From positions 1-64,000 of the forward strand of contig CAYURM010000004.1 in the NCBI GenBank assembly GCA_964447155.1: a stretch of 64,000 nucleotides of DNA, given 5' to 3'. A program made the translations under genes and the position numbers. This document shows positions 51,062-58,993 of this stretch, one piece after another (within the stretch, counting starts at the first letter, position 1; the number at the start of each line of letters is the position of its first letter). The notes beneath the pieces were generated by a model. It was not told where the DNA came from, ran no database searches, and saw nothing but the letters and a program-made list of their open reading frames with translations. Origin of the DNA: SMBSF63 sp034003545 (GTDB lineage: Bacteria > Chloroflexota > Anaerolineae > Anaerolineales > Anaerolineaceae).

Positions 51062-51171
51062 GCGCAGGGTTCGGTGGTCGACTTAAATAATCCCAAGATT
51101 TAAGTTGGCGTCGGACCAGTAGTGGAACAGGCCCGTCGAAAAGTACCGCCTTCCTCTGCCCCACCGATCCT
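51062..51171 (+). ncRNA. Structured 5' leader RNA, class unknown
   Basis: The whole leader can fold into one closed structure. P1: 51068-51077 pairs with 51161-51170 (9 of 10 bases). P2: 51078-51088 pairs with 51098-51108 (11 pairs including two G-U) with loop AATCCCAAG. P3: 51110-51117 pairs with 51130-51137 (6 of 8) with a 12-base loop. A 23-base pyrimidine-rich strand joins P3 to P1. P1 ends two bases before the start codon, and 51064-51066 could pair with 51173-51175 inside it. No Shine-Dalgarno is present. I matched it to no riboswitch, tRNA or SRP RNA signature I know. A ligand-sensing translational switch is an inference. Confidence 0.55.
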
Positions 51172-52068
51172 ATGCCAACCTATAACGAGTATTTAATCCC
51201 CAATTCTATTCAAGATGTATTAAGGGTGCTCTCAGAATATGCACCTGGTTCGGTTCGCCTTGTGGCTGGAGGTACGGATCTGCTTTTAGATTTAAGGCAG
51301 GGAAGGTGCCCGGCAGTGGAAGCGCTGGTGGATGTGAACAGCATCCCGGAATTGCAGCGTTTCGAAATCAAGGGCGATCATCTGTATATTGGCGCAGCAG
51401 TGCCGCTGAATGATTTGACTGAATCGCCGATGGTTATTCAACACGCGCAGGCATTGTCAGAAGCGACGGGTTTGATCGGCGGCCCGCAGGTGCGCAATAC
51501 GGCCACGCTTGGCGGGAATGTTGCCCACGCGCTTCCAGCCGGTGATGGGACGATTGCCCTGCTTTCATTGGGCGCAAAAGTCAGAATCGCCCACAAGGAT
51601 GGTATCCGTGAAGCGCCGTTGATTGAGCTGTATGCCGGCCCTGGTAAATCAACCCTTGATCCGCAGCAGGAATTGATTGTCGAATTTGTACTCCCTTTAA
51701 AGAAGGCCGGACAGGCATCCTCATTCAAGCGGGTGATGCGCCCACAAGGGGTGGCACTGCCGATCCTGAATATGGCCGCATGGATGGAACGGGAAGGCAA
51801 CCTTATAAAGGATATCCGGATTGCGGTTGGGCCAGCAGGACGCATTCCGCAGAGCGGTGCTGCTGCCGAGGAAGTATTGCGTGGAAATGTGTTGACCGAA
51901 GCATTACTGGAAGAAGCATTGGCTGCATTGCTGGAAAGTATCAGCCTGCGCACCAGCAAACTGCGGGCGACAAAAGAATATCGGATTCATCTCACGGGCG
52001 TATTGCTCAGAGGGGTAGTGCATTGCGCCTGGGAGCGGGCTATAGAAGATATAAAGGTGGTGAAATAA
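51172..52068 (+). CDS. Molybdenum hydroxylase FAD-binding subunit
   Basis: 298 residues, FAD subunit of a xanthine dehydrogenase/CO dehydrogenase family enzyme. The FAD loops are RLVAGGTDLLLDLRQG and GGPQVRNTATLGGNVAHALPAGD. The C-terminal CO_deh_flav_C part has DIRIAVGPAGRIP and SKLRATKEYRIHLTGVLLRGVV. It passes electrons from the 2Fe-2S clusters to an acceptor. It is the first gene after the structured leader, and its stop codon overlaps the next ATG by one base. Substrate is unknown; purines or N-heterocycles fit the ssnA/yqeC context. Confidence 0.93.
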   Translation: MPTYNEYLIPNSIQDVLRVLSEYAPGSVRLVAGGTDLLLDLRQGRCPAVEALVDVNSIPELQRFEIKGDHLYIGAAVPLNDLTESPMVIQHAQALSEATGLIGGPQVRNTATLGGNVAHALPAGDGTIALLSLGAKVRIAHKDGIREAPLIELYAGPGKSTLDPQQELIVEFVLPLKKAGQASSFKRVMRPQGVALPILNMAAWMEREGNLIKDIRIAVGPAGRIPQSGAAAEEVLRGNVLTEALLEEALAALLESISLRTSKLRATKEYRIHLTGVLLRGVVHCAWERAIEDIKVVK

Positions 52069-54863
52069 TGGTAAGCACACAGAAAGTGCATTTTACAGTT
52101 AATGGCGATGAGGTCACTTTGCCAGTTCAGCCCGGGCAAAGCCTGGCAAAATTGCTGCGGGAACAGCTTCGATTGACTGGCACGAAAATTGGGTGCAGTG
52201 AAGCAGAATGCGGTTCCTGTACGGTGGTGATCGACGAAAAACCGATTTTATCCTGTGCTTACCCGGCGCAGCGGGCAGAAGGCAAGCAGGTGTTGACGAT
52301 TGAAGGCCTGAGCAAACTGGATGGAAATGAAGATACATTACATCCTTTGCAGCAGGCCTTTGTGTTATATGGGGCGGTACAATGCGGGTTTTGCATCCCG
52401 GGCATGTTGATGACAGCTTATGCGTTGCTGGAGCAGAACCCTGACCCAACCAGAGAAGATATTCATCATGCCCTGAAGCACACCTTCTGCCGATGCGCAG
52501 GGTATCTGACGATTGAAAATGCTGTGCTGGCTGCAGCGAAGGCCATGCGGACGGGCGAGCCGGTGGAACTGCCTGAACTTGCTGAATCGAAATGGGCAGA
52601 AGAGGTGGTTGGCAAGATCCATGTGCGCCCGGAGGCCGTTGCTAAAGTGACGGGGCGGGCATTGTTCACCGATGACATGAAGATTGAAGATATGGTATAC
52701 GGCCGGGCAAAGCGGGCAGATATTCCTCATGCGATTGTGAAAAGTCTGGATGTGTCGAAAGCGAAAGAACTGCCTGGTGTGCTGGCCGTATTGACCGCTG
52801 AGGATATTCCTGGGGATCATTATCACGGCACAATCATCCGGGATTGGCCGACAATGGTTGCGGTTGGCGAGAAGATCCGGTATGTGGGGGATGTCGTGGC
52901 AATTGTAGCGGCAGAGACGAATGAAATCGCCGGGCAGGCACTGGAACTGATTGATGTGGAATATGAAGCACTGCCGATTGTTTCGAATCCGGTGCAGGCG
53001 CATCAAAGCGGTGCGGCACAGGTGCATGCACAGGGCAACCTGCTGAAACATATCAAAGTTCGCAAGGGGGACACCAGCGTGGGTATGAAAGAAGCCGATG
53101 TAGTGCTGGAGCATACTTTTTACACGGCGACATACGATCATGCTTTCCTTGAGCCAGAGTGTAGTATTGCCCAGTTGACGCCGGAAGGGCGGATGGAAAT
53201 TTTCGTTGGGTCACAGATAGCCTACGAAGACCGCGAGATGGTGGCTTTGGCCCTGGGATGGCCGGAAGAACGGGTGCGTGTGGTAGGCATGTTGATCGGC
53301 GGCGGTTTTGGCGGTAAGGAAGATATTGCCGGACAGATCCATGCAGCGCTGCTGTGTAATGCGATTAAACGTCCGGTGAAGGTGTTGTATGATCGGCACG
53401 AGTCGATCACCTATGATGTAAAGCGGCATGCGACTCAGATGCGGGTCAAAATGGGTGCGAAGCAAGACGGTACATTGGTTGCGGTGGAAACCGAGCTGTA
53501 TGGGGATACTGGCGCTTATGCTTCGCTGGGTGAGGCGGTGATGACGCGGGCTACCACACATTCTTCAGGGCCTTATGAAATGCCGCATGTGAAGGGTGAT
53601 TGTTTTGCCATGTATACCAATAATGTCCCGGCAGGTGCATACCGCGGTTTTGGGGTGATGCAATCTGCTTTTGGGGTTGAAACGATGATGGATATGATGG
53701 CAGAAAAACTGGATATCGACAGGGTGGAGTTCCGCAGAAAGAATGCCTTGAGGGTTGGCAGCGTGACCAATACGGGTCAGGTATTGACTGAGAGTGTTGG
53801 TTTGGTGGAGTGTATTGACAAGGTGGAAGCCGAGTTGAAGCGCGTTGCGGGAGATGCCCCCTTTACATCAAGGACGGTGCCAGGCAAACCCAACAAGCGC
53901 CGTTCTTGGGGGATTGCGGCGGCATATAAGAACACTGGCCTGGGTGGCGGTATTCCTGATGAAGCGGGCGCGACGGTTGAGTTATTTGAGGATGGAACCG
54001 TGGAATCACGTACCTCATCAGCAGAAATTGGGCAAGGGTTGGTAGCGGTGTTGCAGATCATTACCGCCGAGGAATTGAGTATGCCGCTTGAAAAGGTGAA
54101 AGTGCTGCTGTCTGATACGGATCTGACCCCGAATGGCGGTCCAACGACAGCTTCCCGGCAAACTTTCATGTCTGGCAATGCCGTGCGGCACGCGGCCCGT
54201 GTTTTGCGGGATGCGCTGGTGGGTGAAGTTGCTGAAAAATATGATATTTCTCCAGATTTGATTACGATGAAGGATGGACGCATTCATGCCAATGGCCACA
54301 GCATCGATTTGAGTGATTTGGCAAAGGAAATGAAACAGAAGGGCATGGATTTACGGGCGAAGTATTTGTATTCAGCGCCGGAGACGAAACCATTGGGCGA
54401 AGGCGGAGATATGCATTTCGCATTCTCTTTTGCTGTGCAGGCAGCAGAAGTTGAGGTGGATACGCTAACGGGTGAGGTGTGTGTGTTGAACGTGATCGCA
54501 GCCAACGATGTTGGCACGGTGATCAACCCGCTGGGTCTGCAAGTGCAGGTAGAAGGCGGCGTGGTGATGGGCGTTGGTCATGCACTGACCGAAAAGTTTA
54601 TTATGAATGAAGGACGTGTGGTGACAGACCGCCTGGCAATGTACCGGATGCCAAATATTTCGCAAACCCCTGAAATTACCTCTATCGTAGTTGAAGAGAA
54701 AGTTGCTGAAGGCCCATTTGGCGCTAAAGGGGTAGGTGAAGTGGTATTGGTGCCGACATCACCCGCGATCACCAATGCGATTTATAACGCGGTCGGGGTA
54801 CGATTCTTTGAAATTCCTGTTGACCAGGAAATCATTGCCCGGCAGATTGCAGATAGAGCCTGA
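52068..54863 (+). CDS. Fused 2Fe-2S / molybdopterin subunit of Mo hydroxylase
   Basis: 931 residues. Residues 1-160 are the iron-sulfur subunit: first cluster Cys43, 48, 51 and 63 (GCSEAECGSCTVVID, SCAYPA), second cluster QCGFCIPGM and CRCAGY. From about 170 comes the molybdopterin subunit: VTGRALFTDDM, GGGFGGKEDIAGQIHA, GAYRGFGVMQ, SAEIGQGLVAVLQIITAEEL and the C-terminal GPFGAKGVGEVVLVP with the catalytic Glu. The true start is ATG 52068. This FeS-Mo fusion occurs in selenium-dependent xanthine dehydrogenase-type enzymes. Selenium, if used, is a labile Mo ligand, not selenocysteine, and no in-frame UGA is seen. Confidence 0.93.
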   Translation: MVSTQKVHFTVNGDEVTLPVQPGQSLAKLLREQLRLTGTKIGCSEAECGSCTVVIDEKPILSCAYPAQRAEGKQVLTIEGLSKLDGNEDTLHPLQQAFVLYGAVQCGFCIPGMLMTAYALLEQNPDPTREDIHHALKHTFCRCAGYLTIENAVLAAAKAMRTGEPVELPELAESKWAEEVVGKIHVRPEAVAKVTGRALFTDDMKIEDMVYGRAKRADIPHAIVKSLDVSKAKELPGVLAVLTAEDIPGDHYHGTIIRDWPTMVAVGEKIRYVGDVVAIVAAETNEIAGQALELIDVEYEALPIVSNPVQAHQSGAAQVHAQGNLLKHIKVRKGDTSVGMKEADVVLEHTFYTATYDHAFLEPECSIAQLTPEGRMEIFVGSQIAYEDREMVALALGWPEERVRVVGMLIGGGFGGKEDIAGQIHAALLCNAIKRPVKVLYDRHESITYDVKRHATQMRVKMGAKQDGTLVAVETELYGDTGAYASLGEAVMTRATTHSSGPYEMPHVKGDCFAMYTNNVPAGAYRGFGVMQSAFGVETMMDMMAEKLDIDRVEFRRKNALRVGSVTNTGQVLTESVGLVECIDKVEAELKRVAGDAPFTSRTVPGKPNKRRSWGIAAAYKNTGLGGGIPDEAGATVELFEDGTVESRTSSAEIGQGLVAVLQIITAEELSMPLEKVKVLLSDTDLTPNGGPTTASRQTFMSGNAVRHAARVLRDALVGEVAEKYDISPDLITMKDGRIHANGHSIDLSDLAKEMKQKGMDLRAKYLYSAPETKPLGEGGDMHFAFSFAVQAAEVEVDTLTGEVCVLNVIAANDVGTVINPLGLQVQVEGGVVMGVGHALTEKFIMNEGRVVTDRLAMYRMPNISQTPEITSIVVEEKVAEGPFGAKGVGEVVLVPTSPAITNAIYNAVGVRFFEIPVDQEIIARQIADRA

Positions 54864-54874
54864 AGGAGAAGAAT

Positions 54875-56227
54875 ATGCTGATTGTAAATGGGAAATTGAT
54901 CACCTGGGAAAACCCAAACCAGATTCTTGAAGGACAAGCTGTTTTGATTCGCGATGGAAAAATTGACAAAATCGGGCCGGAACGTGAGTTGAAGCAGCAG
55001 TACCCTGGTGAGGAGGTTATGGATGCCGGCGGCCAATATGTGATGCCAGGCAATATCTGCGCACATACGCATTTTTATGGCGCTTTTTCACGCGGTATGG
55101 GCATTCCTGGCGAGCCGGCCAAGGTGTTTCCCGAAATTCTGGCAAATTTGTGGTTCCCGCTGGATGATTCGCTCTCAATGGAAGATGTGAAGTATTCGGC
55201 TTACGTTGGGTTGATTGATGCGATTCGGCACGGGACGACGACGATGCTCGATCATCACGCCTCATACAGTGCGATTGAAGGATCGCTGGATACGATTGCA
55301 GAAGCAGTAGACGAAGCGGGACTGCGGGTGGCGTTATGCTATGAAGTATCTGACCGGAACGGGTCGGATAAAGCAAAAGCAGCCATTCAGGAGAATGTAC
55401 GCTTTATTGAACGGGTGAAGAAGGAAAAACCGGTTGATGGCAGGGTGGCGGCGTTGTTTGGGCTGCATGCCAGCCTGACGCTCTCGGAAGAGACTTTGGA
55501 CGCATGCCGCAAGGCAGCGCCGGATGGCACCGGGTTTCATGTGCATGTTGCTGAACATTTTTCGGATGAGTATGACAGTGTGAAAAAGTCTGGTCTGCGG
55601 GTCGTTGACCGCTTCCAGAAACATGGACTGTTGGGGCCGAATTCGGTGCTGGCGCACGGTGTTCACCTGGATGCAAAAGAGGTCAATATTCTGGCGGAGA
55701 CACACACCTGGTTGACCCATCAACCCCGCTCGAATATGAATAACGGCGTGGGGATTGGTGAAGTTGAATCGCAGATGCGGGCCGGGGTAAAAGTTTGCCT
55801 GGGTAATGATGGCATGGGAAATGCCATGTGGGAAGAATGGAAAACGGCTTATTTTGTCCACAAGTTGAAATATCTTGATCCGCGGCACATGGGCGGGTAT
55901 GATGTAGTGCAGATGGCGGTTTATAACAACCAGGAATTGGTCAATACTGTTTTTGACGGTCCGCCGATTGGACAACTGACAGAAGGCGCGGCCGCTGATC
56001 TGATCTTTGTGGATTATCATCCGTATACGCCGCTGAATGCGGGGAATTTGCCATGGCAGATCATTTTCGGCTTCCACGAAAGTATGATCACCACGACGAT
56101 TGTAGCAGGCGAGGTTTTGATGCAGGATCGCAAGCTGTTGACCCTGGATGAGGAAGAAATCACCAGGTACGCCCGAGAAAAACTGGTGCCTGAAGCCTGG
56201 AACCGGTATCAGAAGAAATTCGCATAG
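54875..56227 (+). CDS. ssnA: SsnA-type amidohydrolase (selenium metabolism)
   Basis: 450 residues, metallo-dependent amidohydrolase close to SsnA. Metal ligands appear in NICAHTHFYGAFSRGM, FHVHVAEHFSDE, LAHGVHLD and CLGNDGMGNAM. WFPLDDSLSMEDVKYSAYVGLIDAIRHGTTTMLDHHAS is SsnA/guanine-deaminase-like. ssnA is a known genomic marker of selenium-dependent molybdenum hydroxylases; its reaction is unproven but probably hydrolysis or deamination of a purine-like ring. It follows the Mo subunit by 11 bases with AGGAG before the ATG. Confidence 0.9.
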   Translation: MLIVNGKLITWENPNQILEGQAVLIRDGKIDKIGPERELKQQYPGEEVMDAGGQYVMPGNICAHTHFYGAFSRGMGIPGEPAKVFPEILANLWFPLDDSLSMEDVKYSAYVGLIDAIRHGTTTMLDHHASYSAIEGSLDTIAEAVDEAGLRVALCYEVSDRNGSDKAKAAIQENVRFIERVKKEKPVDGRVAALFGLHASLTLSEETLDACRKAAPDGTGFHVHVAEHFSDEYDSVKKSGLRVVDRFQKHGLLGPNSVLAHGVHLDAKEVNILAETHTWLTHQPRSNMNNGVGIGEVESQMRAGVKVCLGNDGMGNAMWEEWKTAYFVHKLKYLDPRHMGGYDVVQMAVYNNQELVNTVFDGPPIGQLTEGAAADLIFVDYHPYTPLNAGNLPWQIIFGFHESMITTTIVAGEVLMQDRKLLTLDEEEITRYAREKLVPEAWNRYQKKFA

Positions 56228-56236
56228 GAGTGGAAC

Positions 56237-56926
56237 ATGGTTGAAAACAATGAAATTCGAACGATAGCGATTGTGGGCGGTACCGGGAAAGAAGGCAAAG
56301 GCCTTGCCTATCGGTGGGCAAAAGCTGGATATCGGGTGTTGATTGGGTCTCGAAAGCAGGAGAAGGCTGAGGCTGCTGCGGAGGATGTGAAGTCTCTGCT
56401 GGGCGATATGCCTGCGGATGTTATCGGGCTTGCTAATCCTGATGCTGCTGCGGCAGCTGATATTGTGGCAATCACGGTTCCTTATCAGGCGCATCGCCCG
56501 ACACTTGAGTCGTTGAAAGATATTTTGCAAGGGAAAATTTTAATTGATGTGACGGTTCCGCTGGTGCCGCCGAAAGTAACCAAAGTGCAGATGCCGCCGG
56601 CAGGCAGTGCCTGCCAGGAAGCGCAGGAGATTTTGGGCGAAGACGTTAAGGTGGTCGCTGCATTCCAGAGCGTATCCTTCGAAAATCTGCTGGAAGAAGG
56701 TGATGGGAATTGTGATATTCTGGTGACCGGAAATGGGCGTGCCGCCCGTGAAACTGTGTTGAAACTGGTGGCGGATGCCGGCATGGTTGGCTGGGATGCA
56801 GGTCCGATTGAAAATTCTGTCGTTGTGGAGGGATTTACTTCCATTCTGATTGGCATCAACAAGAAATACGGTGTGACTTCTTCCGGTATCCGCATCACCG
56901 GTGTGCCGCGGCCAGAGCAAGGGTGA
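56237..56926 (+). CDS. npdG: F420H2:NADP oxidoreductase
   Basis: 229 residues. Opens with a Rossmann motif IAIVGGTGKEGKGLAYRWAKAGYRVLIGSRK, whose Ser/Arg after the second strand selects NADP. DVTVPLVPPK, AFQSVSFENL and CDILVTGNG are typical of NpdG, which transfers hydride between F420 and NADP. It differs from plain NADP-dependent reductases by these segments. It lies 9 bases after ssnA and directly before cofE, so F420 is both made and used by this cluster. Confidence 0.92.
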   Translation: MVENNEIRTIAIVGGTGKEGKGLAYRWAKAGYRVLIGSRKQEKAEAAAEDVKSLLGDMPADVIGLANPDAAAAADIVAITVPYQAHRPTLESLKDILQGKILIDVTVPLVPPKVTKVQMPPAGSACQEAQEILGEDVKVVAAFQSVSFENLLEEGDGNCDILVTGNGRAARETVLKLVADAGMVGWDAGPIENSVVVEGFTSILIGINKKYGVTSSGIRITGVPRPEQG

Positions 56927-56936
56927 TCGGTTTTAT

Positions 56937-57707
56937 ATGCCATTAATATTAACGCCGCTAATGGGCATTCCGCTGGTAAAGCCGGGAGATGATTTGGCTG
57001 TGATGATCCTGGAATCACTGCATTTTGAGGGAATTGAACTGCAGGATGGTGATGTAATTGTCCTGGCGCAAAAGATTGTCTCCAAAGCGGAAGGCCGGCG
57101 TGTGCGCCAGGATGCCTTCATTCCCTCAAAAGAAGCGGTCAGCCTGGCAGAGATTACCGGAAAGTCACCACACCTGATCCAGGCTGTTCTGGAAGAAAGC
57201 AAAAAGGTGATCCGGGCTGTTCCTCATACGATTATTGCTGAACATAAAAATGGGTTCATCTGTGCGAATGCAGGCATTGATCATTCGAACGTGGAAGTGA
57301 ATGAAGGTGACGTGCCTGACGACTGGATATTGCTGCTGCCAGAAGATGCGGACAGGTCTGCAAACGCGATACGCACCGAACTGGAAGCAGTCAGCGGGAA
57401 GAAAATTGCTGTCCTGATCATTGACTCCCACGGCCGCCCGTGGCGGGTGGGCACAGTTGGCGTGACGATTGGGGTTTCCGGAATGCCTGCGTTGGTGGAT
57501 CTACGCGGGAAGCCAGATTTATTTGGCAGGGAGCTGCTGGTTACGCAGGTCGCCGCGGCGGATGAGCTGGCAGCGGGCGCTTCCTTGATGATGGGGCAGG
57601 CCAATGAAGCCTCGCCGGTGGTGCACGTGCGTGGTTTTCCTTACAGCCTGAGGGAGAGCAGCCTGCAAGAATTGATCCGCCCTGAAACGCAGGATTTGTT
57701 TCGGTAA
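56937..57707 (+). CDS. cofE: Coenzyme F420-0:L-glutamate ligase
   Basis: 256 residues. CofE adds the gamma-linked glutamates to F420-0 using GTP. ILTPLMGIPLVKPGDDLAVMI, GDVIVLAQKIVSKAEGR, FICANAGIDHSNVE, ILLLPEDADRSANAIRTEL and LIIDSHGRPWRVGTVGVTIGVSGM are family signatures. It is the stand-alone form, not the FbiB fusion. ATG 56937 chosen, ten bases after the npdG stop. Other F420 genes (cofC, cofD, cofGH) are not in the window. Confidence 0.93.
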   Translation: MPLILTPLMGIPLVKPGDDLAVMILESLHFEGIELQDGDVIVLAQKIVSKAEGRRVRQDAFIPSKEAVSLAEITGKSPHLIQAVLEESKKVIRAVPHTIIAEHKNGFICANAGIDHSNVEVNEGDVPDDWILLLPEDADRSANAIRTELEAVSGKKIAVLIIDSHGRPWRVGTVGVTIGVSGMPALVDLRGKPDLFGRELLVTQVAAADELAAGASLMMGQANEASPVVHVRGFPYSLRESSLQELIRPETQDLFR

Positions 57708-57829
57708 AGACGACTGTGATAACGGGTTGCATCCAGCCCCGAGATAGTAAGAAGTGTGCAGTACCAATGGGCAGAAAGGTTCTGTCCAGCGAGTCGAACA
57801 AACCGGTGTATAGACTTATGGAGGAAATG

Positions 57830-58828
57830 ATGACGGAAAGAGTAGCACTTTATTTGCAGGATGCGCATGATCTGCGGGATGGTCTGGATTATGTGAAGTA
57901 TGCTGAAGAACGCGGGTTTGAGGCGGTGTGGCAGGCAGAAAGCCGCCTGGTGCGGGATGCGATCGTCCCGATGGCGGCATACGCTGCGGTAACCGATAAG
58001 ATCAAGGTGGGTTCTGGCGTGATCAATAATTGGACGCGCAACATTGGTTTGCTGGCTTCCACTTTCCTGACCCTTGATGATCTCGCTCCTGATCGCGTGA
58101 TCTGCGGGATTGGCGCCTGGTGGGATCCGCTGGCAAAGAACGTGGGCATCGACCGCAAGAATCCATTGCAGGCAATGAGAGAAACGGTTGAGGTGATGCG
58201 CCGCCTGCTGGCTTTGGAACGGGTTACTTTTCACGGCGATTTTATTAATGTCGATGGCATTGAGCTGGATGTTGTACATGGCCGCCGCGAGCCGCGCAAT
58301 GTGCCGATCTTTATTGGTGCTACCGGGCCGAAGATGATGGAGTTGACGGGCGAAATTTGCGATGGTGTCGTAATGAATTATTGTGTTCCGCCAACCTATA
58401 ATATTAGGTCGCTTGAGCTGCTCGACAAGGGTGCCCGCAAGACAGGGCGCACCGTCGATGATATTGACCGTCCGCAGCTGGTTGTGTGTTCGGTTGATCA
58501 TGACCATGATAAAGCTTTTGATGCGACCCGCGAACTGTTGACACAGTATATGGCCCAGCAGCCGCATATTGCCAAGGCGTCTGGCGTGTCGATGGACACC
58601 GTTCGGGATATTCAGGCGATTATGGGCTGGCCGGCAACGCACGAACAGGTGCAGGAGGCCAAACATTTCATCACCGATGATGTAATTGAACGGGTGACGG
58701 CATCTGGTACTCCTGAAGAGGCAAAGGCCAAAGTAGCTGAATATCGCAAATATGGCTGCACCAGCCCGATTCTGTATTCCGCCGGATCCGATATCAAGCT
58801 GCTGATTGATACGTTTGCTCAGAAGTAA
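57830..58828 (+). CDS. LLM-class F420-dependent oxidoreductase
   Basis: 332 residues, bacterial-luciferase-like TIM barrel. RVALYLQDAHDLRDGLDYVKYAEERGFEAVW, VGSGVINNWTRNIGLLAST, DDLAPDRVICGIGAWWDPL and VPIFIGATGPKMMELTGEICDGVVMN resemble F420-dependent methylene-tetrahydromethanopterin-reductase-like enzymes. GGAGG is five bases before ATG 57830. Substrate unknown. Its place after npdG and cofE suggests it uses F420H2 made by this cluster. A hairpin follows. Confidence 0.9.
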   Translation: MTERVALYLQDAHDLRDGLDYVKYAEERGFEAVWQAESRLVRDAIVPMAAYAAVTDKIKVGSGVINNWTRNIGLLASTFLTLDDLAPDRVICGIGAWWDPLAKNVGIDRKNPLQAMRETVEVMRRLLALERVTFHGDFINVDGIELDVVHGRREPRNVPIFIGATGPKMMELTGEICDGVVMNYCVPPTYNIRSLELLDKGARKTGRTVDDIDRPQLVVCSVDHDHDKAFDATRELLTQYMAQQPHIAKASGVSMDTVRDIQAIMGWPATHEQVQEAKHFITDDVIERVTASGTPEEAKAKVAEYRKYGCTSPILYSAGSDIKLLIDTFAQK

Positions 58829-58856
58829 GCAACTGTTGTTAAAGCAGGTGGTAAAA

Positions 58857-58889
58857 TTTTCCGGGAAGGTGGGAAAGCCTTCCCGGAAA
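58857..58889 (+). terminator. Hairpin at the end of the first redox operon
   Basis: TTTTCCGGGAAGG pairs with CCTTCCCGGAAA (12 bp) around an 8-base loop, 28 bases after the LLM gene stop codon. A weak T-rich tail follows. It separates the two Mo hydroxylase operons. Confidence 0.65.
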
Positions 58890-58931
58890 TATGGTTTCCT
58901 TGCGCTTTCATTGCTGTTAAAATAGATATTG

Positions 58932-58960
58932 TTGGCAGGAACAGCGCCTGATGTTATGAT
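58932..58960 (+). promoter_or_regulatory. Promoter of the second Mo hydroxylase operon
   Basis: TTGGCA (58932-58937), 17 bases, TATGAT (58955-58960), with TG one base upstream as in an extended -10. It leads to a short leader with GGAGG before ATG 58994. Confidence 0.8.
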
Positions 58961-58993
58961 ATTTGGCGTGATTACGTTCTGAATGGAGGAATT

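Noticed and set aside
51062..51171. tRNA (including tRNA-Sec) or SRP RNA
   Set aside because: No T-arm GTTCGANTC, no CCA-type acceptor end, no GGAAGGAAGCAG-like SRP loop on either strand.
51780..52067. Upstream extension of the fused FeS/Mo subunit
   Set aside because: It overlaps the FAD subunit out of frame; the family N-terminus begins at ATG 52068.
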